Shown here in pieces: positions 61,729 to 64,000 of a DNA stretch of 64,000 nucleotides. The translations under genes and the position numbers were made by a program. The stretch comes from Thiotrichales bacterium (GTDB lineage Bacteria > Pseudomonadota > Gammaproteobacteria > Beggiatoales > Beggiatoaceae), in the NCBI GenBank assembly GCA_016745035.1, contig JADGDE010000004.1:124001-188000 (forward strand), given 5' to 3'. The first letter of the stretch is position 1; every line of letters starts with the position of its first letter. The notes beneath the pieces were generated by a model. The model did no database searches, had not been told where the DNA came from, and saw only the letters and a list, made by a program, of their open reading frames with translations.

Positions 61729-64000
61729 TTAGTTGTTGATGCCCGGAGGATTTTTCTTCGCTTCACGTTCCGGTGTTAGTGGACGCTCGAGCCAATCAAC
61801 ATCTTGGTCCTTGATTTTATGTACAATCACATGCTCATCACGATTAGAGCCGACTGTGCCATAGTAGTTAAAGGCATAAGACAACTGCGCATAGCCGCCG
61901 ATCATGTGAGTTGGTTTCGGTACGGTACGGGTGACACTGTTGAGAATACCGCCACGTTTGCCTGTGGTATTGGAACCGGGGACGTTGACGTTTTTCTCTT
62001 GGGCGTGGTACATAATCGCCATGCCGTTGGGAACCCGTTGTGAGACCACGACCCGTGCGACAGTTGCCCCGTTATCATTGATGGCTTCTACCCAGTCGTT
62101 GTCTTGCAAGCCGATAGATTTAGCATCTTCTTCAGAAACCCAGAAATAAGGCCCGCCCCGGAACAAGGTCAACATACGCAAGTTGTCTTGATAGGTGGAG
62201 TGAATGCCCCATTTGGAATGCGGGGTAATCCAGTTTAAGACTAAGTGAGGTTTGTCTTTGATGGCAGCAGGAACGTTTTTATGCGCTTGTAAGTCAACTG
62301 CGGGTTTGTAAGCACAAAAGCCTTCGCCGAAATCAAGCATCCACTCATGATCTTGATAGAACTGCGCTCGACCTGTGAGGGTACGTAGTGGGATATGCTC
62401 ATGGATATTGGTATAACAAGCGTTATAGCTCACCTCTTCTGATTCAATCCCCGACCAAGTAGGTGCGGTGATAATCTTGCGGGGTTGGGCGACAATATCA
62501 TGATAAGTGATTTTGTCTTCTTGACGGCCTTTATACAAATGGCTGTGGTCAATCCCGGTTTTTTTGCTTTGCGCGCTCCAAGATTTGTGTGCCACTTCGC
62601 CGTTGGTCTCAGGAGCCATACGCATGACTGCATCACAGACATGCACATCTTCTGATAAAGACGGCATCCCTTTACTGATCACATCTTCGGTAATGACCCC
62701 GTTGAGTGTGGCTAGTTCATCGACTTCCTTGTCGGTGTTCCAGTCTACCCCCTTGATATTATTTCCTAATTTCCGCATCAATGGACCAAGCGCGATATAT
62801 TTGCCATAAGTGCTAGGGAAATCGCGTTCGACGACTTTGAATATCGGTGCAGTTTTACCGGGAACGGGTTCACAATCGCCTTTTTTCCAGTCTTTAACTT
62901 CACCAAAGGGTTGTGCCAAAGCCATTGGCGTGTCGTGTTGCATCGGTAATGCGACCACGTCTTTTTGTTTGCCCAGATGGGTTTCTGATAGTTCAGAGAA
63001 TTTTTTGGCAATGGTTTTGAAAATTTGCCAATCTGAACGTGATTCCCAAGCCGGATCGACCGCTTTGGAGAGCGGATGGATGAAAGGATGCATGTCCGTG
63101 GTGTTGAGGTCGGCTTTTTCATACCAAGTTGCGGTAGGCAAGATGATGTCAGAATACGCGCCAGTGGAATTAAGACGGAAGTTAATATCGACCATCATGT
63201 CCAATTTGGCAATCGGTGATTTTTCATGCCATTTAACTTCTTTGCAAGCTGCGCCTTCTGTGCCCTCGGACATCACGCCATTTTGCGCCCCGAGTAAATG
63301 CTTGAGGAAATACTCATGCCCTTTAGAGGAACAACCGATGAGGTTAGAGCGCCAGACAAACAAGTTACGTGGGTGATTTTCTTCCGCGTCGATGTCTTCA
63401 TAAGCAAAGTTGACATCACCGCTTTTGAGTTTATCGACCAAGTAATCCGATACGCCCGCTTCATCTTCCGCGCCTGCGGCTTCTGCTTCTTTGACAATCT
63501 CAATGGGGTTTTTGTCAAAATGTGGCATCGAAGGTGTCCAACCTAAACGCTGAGCAACAACGTTGTAGTCGGCTAATTGATACCCGCGATAACGCCCTTT
63601 AGCGGTAGAAGCTAATAAGCTATCGGCTTCAACACGTTCATAACGCCATTGATCCGTATGGAAATACCAGTACGTGGTGGAGGCGGTGTGGCGAGGTGGA
63701 CGCTGCCAATCTAAACCAAAGGCAATCGGTGCCCAGCCAGCTTGTGGACGCAGTTTTTCTTGTCCTACATAATGCGCCCAGCCGCCGCCGCTTTGTCCGA
63801 CACAACCACACATGTGCAGCAAGTTCATGATGCCGCGATAGTTCATGTCATTGTGATACCAATGATTAATCGCAGCGCCCAAGATGACCATGGATTTACC
63901 ACGGGTTTTCGAGGCATTATCGGCAAATTCAAAGCCTGTGCGTTGTAAATCAGCGGCTGATACGCCCGTTACTTTGGCTGCCCATGCGGGTGTATAAGGG
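61729..64000 (-). CDS. narG: Respiratory nitrate reductase alpha subunit, 3' part
   Basis: The frame is open to the right edge of the window, so the N-terminal part (4Fe-4S site and start of the molybdopterin domain) lies outside. About 757 residues are present, including GRGKSMVILGAAINHWYHNDMNYRG-like sequence, CGCVGQSGGGWAHYVGQEKLRP, TGAYSDIILPTATWYEKADLNTTDMHPFIHP and the C-terminal molydopterin dinucleotide-binding domain. It reduces nitrate in anaerobic respiration. It heads narGHJI on the minus strand. Confidence 0.97.
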   Translation of the reverse strand, partial: PYTPAWAAKVTGVSAADLQRTGFEFADNASKTRGKSMVILGAAINHWYHNDMNYRGIMNLLHMCGCVGQSGGGWAHYVGQEKLRPQAGWAPIAFGLDWQRPPRHTASTTYWYFHTDQWRYERVEADSLLASTAKGRYRGYQLADYNVVAQRLGWTPSMPHFDKNPIEIVKEAEAAGAEDEAGVSDYLVDKLKSGDVNFAYEDIDAEENHPRNLFVWRSNLIGCSSKGHEYFLKHLLGAQNGVMSEGTEGAACKEVKWHEKSPIAKLDMMVDINFRLNSTGAYSDIILPTATWYEKADLNTTDMHPFIHPLSKAVDPAWESRSDWQIFKTIAKKFSELSETHLGKQKDVVALPMQHDTPMALAQPFGEVKDWKKGDCEPVPGKTAPIFKVVERDFPSTYGKYIALGPLMRKLGNNIKGVDWNTDKEVDELATLNGVITEDVISKGMPSLSEDVHVCDAVMRMAPETNGEVAHKSWSAQSKKTGIDHSHLYKGRQEDKITYHDIVAQPRKIITAPTWSGIESEEVSYNACYTNIHEHIPLRTLTGRAQFYQDHEWMLDFGEGFCAYKPAVDLQAHKNVPAAIKDKPHLVLNWITPHSKWGIHSTYQDNLRMLTLFRGGPYFWVSEEDAKSIGLQDNDWVEAINDNGATVARVVVSQRVPNGMAIMYHAQEKNVNVPGSNTTGKRGGILNSVTRTVPKPTHMIGGYAQLSYAFNYYGTVGSNRDEHVIVHKIKDQDVDWLERPLTPEREAKKNPPGINN

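Noticed and set aside
62430..63518. Several alternative frames within narG and narH
   Set aside because: They are shadows of the strongly conserved nitrate reductase frames.

Overview
The window looks like chromosome of a low-to-moderate GC gammaproteobacterium. Signs of this are an acnB-type aconitase, ubiA and the O2-independent ubiquinone genes ubiT/ubiU/ubiV, accBC, Fe-type sodB, prlC, valS, narGHJI with an FNR regulator, and a DsrC/TusE-like protein of the kind seen in sulfur-metabolising lineages. Scattered type II secretion genes and a retropepsin-MoxR-NtrX neighbourhood would fit a Thiotrichales/Beggiatoa-like relative. That placement is inference and was not tested by any search.

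Layout. 0-5.5 kb: ubiA, a protein with an RMF-like segment, a tRNA cluster Pro(UGG)-Arg(UCU)-His(GUG), and a secretin/GspM-like/GspC-like operon. The tRNA-Arg gene is interrupted by a 258-nt group I intron. 5.5-10 kb (minus strand): an ATP-grasp protein, a ThDP enzyme and a glycosyltransferase-like protein, with a decayed short-chain dehydrogenase between them. 10-18.7 kb (plus): a CreD-like envelope pair, a TPR protein, an NtrX-like regulator with a degraded ATPase core, a retropepsin, a MoxR ATPase and a GspF-like protein. 18.8-25.9 kb: acnB, sodB, aroQ-accB-accC and an unknown secreted protein.

25.9-34.5 kb is an accessory island. It holds a toxin-antitoxin pair framed by two related repeats, prlC, a DUF1016-type nuclease split by an in-frame stop, a membrane STAND NTPase split by a 91-bp miniature element, and a membrane protein with a TIR/deoxyribosyltransferase-like domain. 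valS follows. 37.5-42.7 kb holds a transposase remnant, a secreted double-PilJ-domain protein, and an array of integron-type cassettes without an integrase. The cassettes encode a GNAT enzyme, two unknown proteins, an EamA transporter and a class D beta-lactamase.

42.7-49.9 kb is an anaerobic-metabolism block: ubiV-ubiU-radical SAM diverging from ubiT, then a TauD-like oxygenase, nrdD, a separate small ORF carrying the glycyl-radical-like motif, and nrdG. 50.2-57.2 kb is a complete type I restriction-modification system (hsdR, hsdM, hsdS). A Y1 (REP-associated-type) transposase gene sits inside it, along with several blocks of palindromic repeats, including 2.8 tandem copies of a 214-bp unit between hsdM and hsdS. 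57.4-64 kb (minus): fnr, a cysteine-less DsrC-like gene, two miniature elements, narI, narJ, narH and the 3' part of narG, which runs off the right edge.

A family of short elements whose ends read roughly TAACTGATGTTACGCA and its reverse complement is scattered between genes throughout. The strongest items for follow-up are the intron-bearing tRNA-Arg, the STAND plus TIR-like membrane pair, the integrase-less cassette array with its OXA-type gene, the split NrdD, and the repeat-riddled hsd locus.
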